In this document: positions 63,715 to 64,000 of the stretch, piece after piece
How positions within the stretch are numbered: position 1 is the stretch's first letter
Layout: each line of letters begins with the position of its first letter
NCBI GenBank assembly: GCA_016785225.1
Contig: JAFBJZ010000512.1
Span: 8,469,001 to 8,533,000, forward strand
Length of the DNA: 64,000 nucleotides
Source of the DNA: Psettodes erumei
Lineage: Eukaryota; Chordata; Actinopteri; Pleuronectiformes; Psettodidae
Reading direction: 5' to 3'
Notes under the pieces: generated by a model
The model's database searches: none
Seen by the model: the letters and a program-made list of their open reading frames with translations, nothing else
Told to the model about the DNA's origin: nothing
Translations under genes and position numbers: made by a program

Positions 63715-64000
63715 GTGGCGTTACTCCAGGAAACAGTAAGGAGGGAGTGCGAAGAGAGGGAGGGGCTGACTGCTGCTCTGTCTAAAGCTCAGGAGGAGCT
63801 CCTTGGACAGTGCTCCCCAGCCTCTGATCAGGGCTCCTCCACATCTCCTCCACACGCCACGGATAGTCATGCACCCTCAGGGAACAAGCATTTCCATCTC
63901 CATAGTCAAGGCCGGGTGCCTCTTACTCGTTCCTCAACCTCCCCAAACACTCTCCGACCCTTCCCTGCCTACGCAGACAAAGACAGAGGCCGGGGCACAG
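63715..64000 (+). CDS. lekr1: lekr1-like coding exon 11, partial (residues 554-648 and beyond)
   Basis: Opens in phase 0 after ACCCTCCAG and stays open to the window edge (286 bases). It starts with the last coiled-coil segment, VALLQETVRRECEEREGLTA then ALSKAQEELLGQC. It then changes sharply to a Ser/Pro/His/Thr-rich stretch (SPASDQGSSTSPPHATDSHA and so on) that is probably disordered. No stop and no obvious end donor is seen, so the exon or gene continues outside. A good-looking internal donor (ACA|GTAAGG at 63736) would end the exon after seven codons, but the clear coiled-coil coding beyond it argues that it is cryptic or alternative. Confidence 0.88.
   Translation, partial: MALLQETVRRECEEREGLTAALSKAQEELLGQCSPASDQGSSTSPPHATDSHAPSGNKHFHLHSQGRVPLTRSSTSPNTLRPFPAYADKDRGRGT

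Larger units (their letters stand above)
1108..64000 (+). other. lekr1: lekr1-like gene span (11 coding exons, 3' end outside window)
   Basis: This is the span of a spliced gene whose exons are listed separately. Joining the eleven exons gives 1945 coding bases, or 648 residues plus one base, with no internal stop. The phases at the ten junctions are 0,2,2,1,2,2,2,0,0,0, and each exon's entry phase matches the previous exit. Identity rests on the N-terminus (PLPEEIKK then ETVCRYCGVSYL), which I recognise as LEKR1, and on the long Glu/Arg/Leu/Gln/Lys-rich coiled coil that follows. The molecular role of LEKR1 is poorly defined; a structural coiled-coil role is inference. Introns are about 15.8, 11.4, 2.8, 6.4, 6.7, 1.5, 7.1, 2.3, 1.1 and 5.8 kb. 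Another coiled-coil family is possible but less likely given the N-terminal motif. Confidence 0.85.

Noticed and set aside
1..64000. CRISPR array, phage, operon or other prokaryote-type defence system
   Set aside because: The DNA is clearly vertebrate: split exons with GT/AG introns, CA microsatellites and Tc1-like relics. No spaced identical repeats of CRISPR type or compact gene clusters are present.

Overview
The window is vertebrate nuclear DNA, most probably from a teleost fish. It has no operons or compact genes. It has dense (CA/TG)n, (GA)n and (CT)n simple repeats, a degraded Tc1/mariner-like transposon of a type common in fish, and one intron-rich protein gene on the + strand. The teleost call is an inference from repeat style; no species can be named.

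The gene recognised is a lekr1-like gene (leucine-, glutamate- and lysine-rich protein 1). I reconstruct eleven coding exons: 1149-1205, 17043-17572, 28989-29066, 31837-32000, 38402-38483, 45208-45285, 46764-46967, 54075-54150, 56430-56594, 57712-57936 and 63715 to the window end. Every junction has AG/GT intron ends, and the reading frame passes through all ten junctions without a stop. This gives at least 648 residues. Exon 1 ends in a PLPEEIKK motif and exon 2 opens with ETVCRYCGVSYL; together they form the characteristic LEKR1 N-terminus. The rest is an almost unbroken charged coiled coil. Near the window end it becomes a Ser/Pro/His-rich, probably disordered tail. The gene's 5' untranslated exon(s) and promoter probably lie upstream, because exon 1 has its own splice acceptor at 1107. 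The 3' end lies beyond base 64000.

Layout: 1-1107 is upstream or 5' intronic DNA. 1206-17042 is a very repeat-rich first intron. 17573-28988 is intron 2, carrying the Tc1-like relic at 18481-19299. 29067-63714 holds introns 3 to 10, which are gentler in composition with occasional microsatellites, purine tracts and a few likely transposon remnants. I found no second convincing protein gene, no tRNA or rRNA, and no CRISPR or prokaryotic-type system on either strand. The most unusual things are local. Several splice sites of this gene sit in TG repeats (acceptors of exons 4, 5 and 8, donor of exon 10). A cysteine/histidine cluster stands at the N-terminus. Exons 3 and 6 are equal-length and same-phase and may be duplicates. 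A phase-compatible candidate extra exon lies in intron 5.
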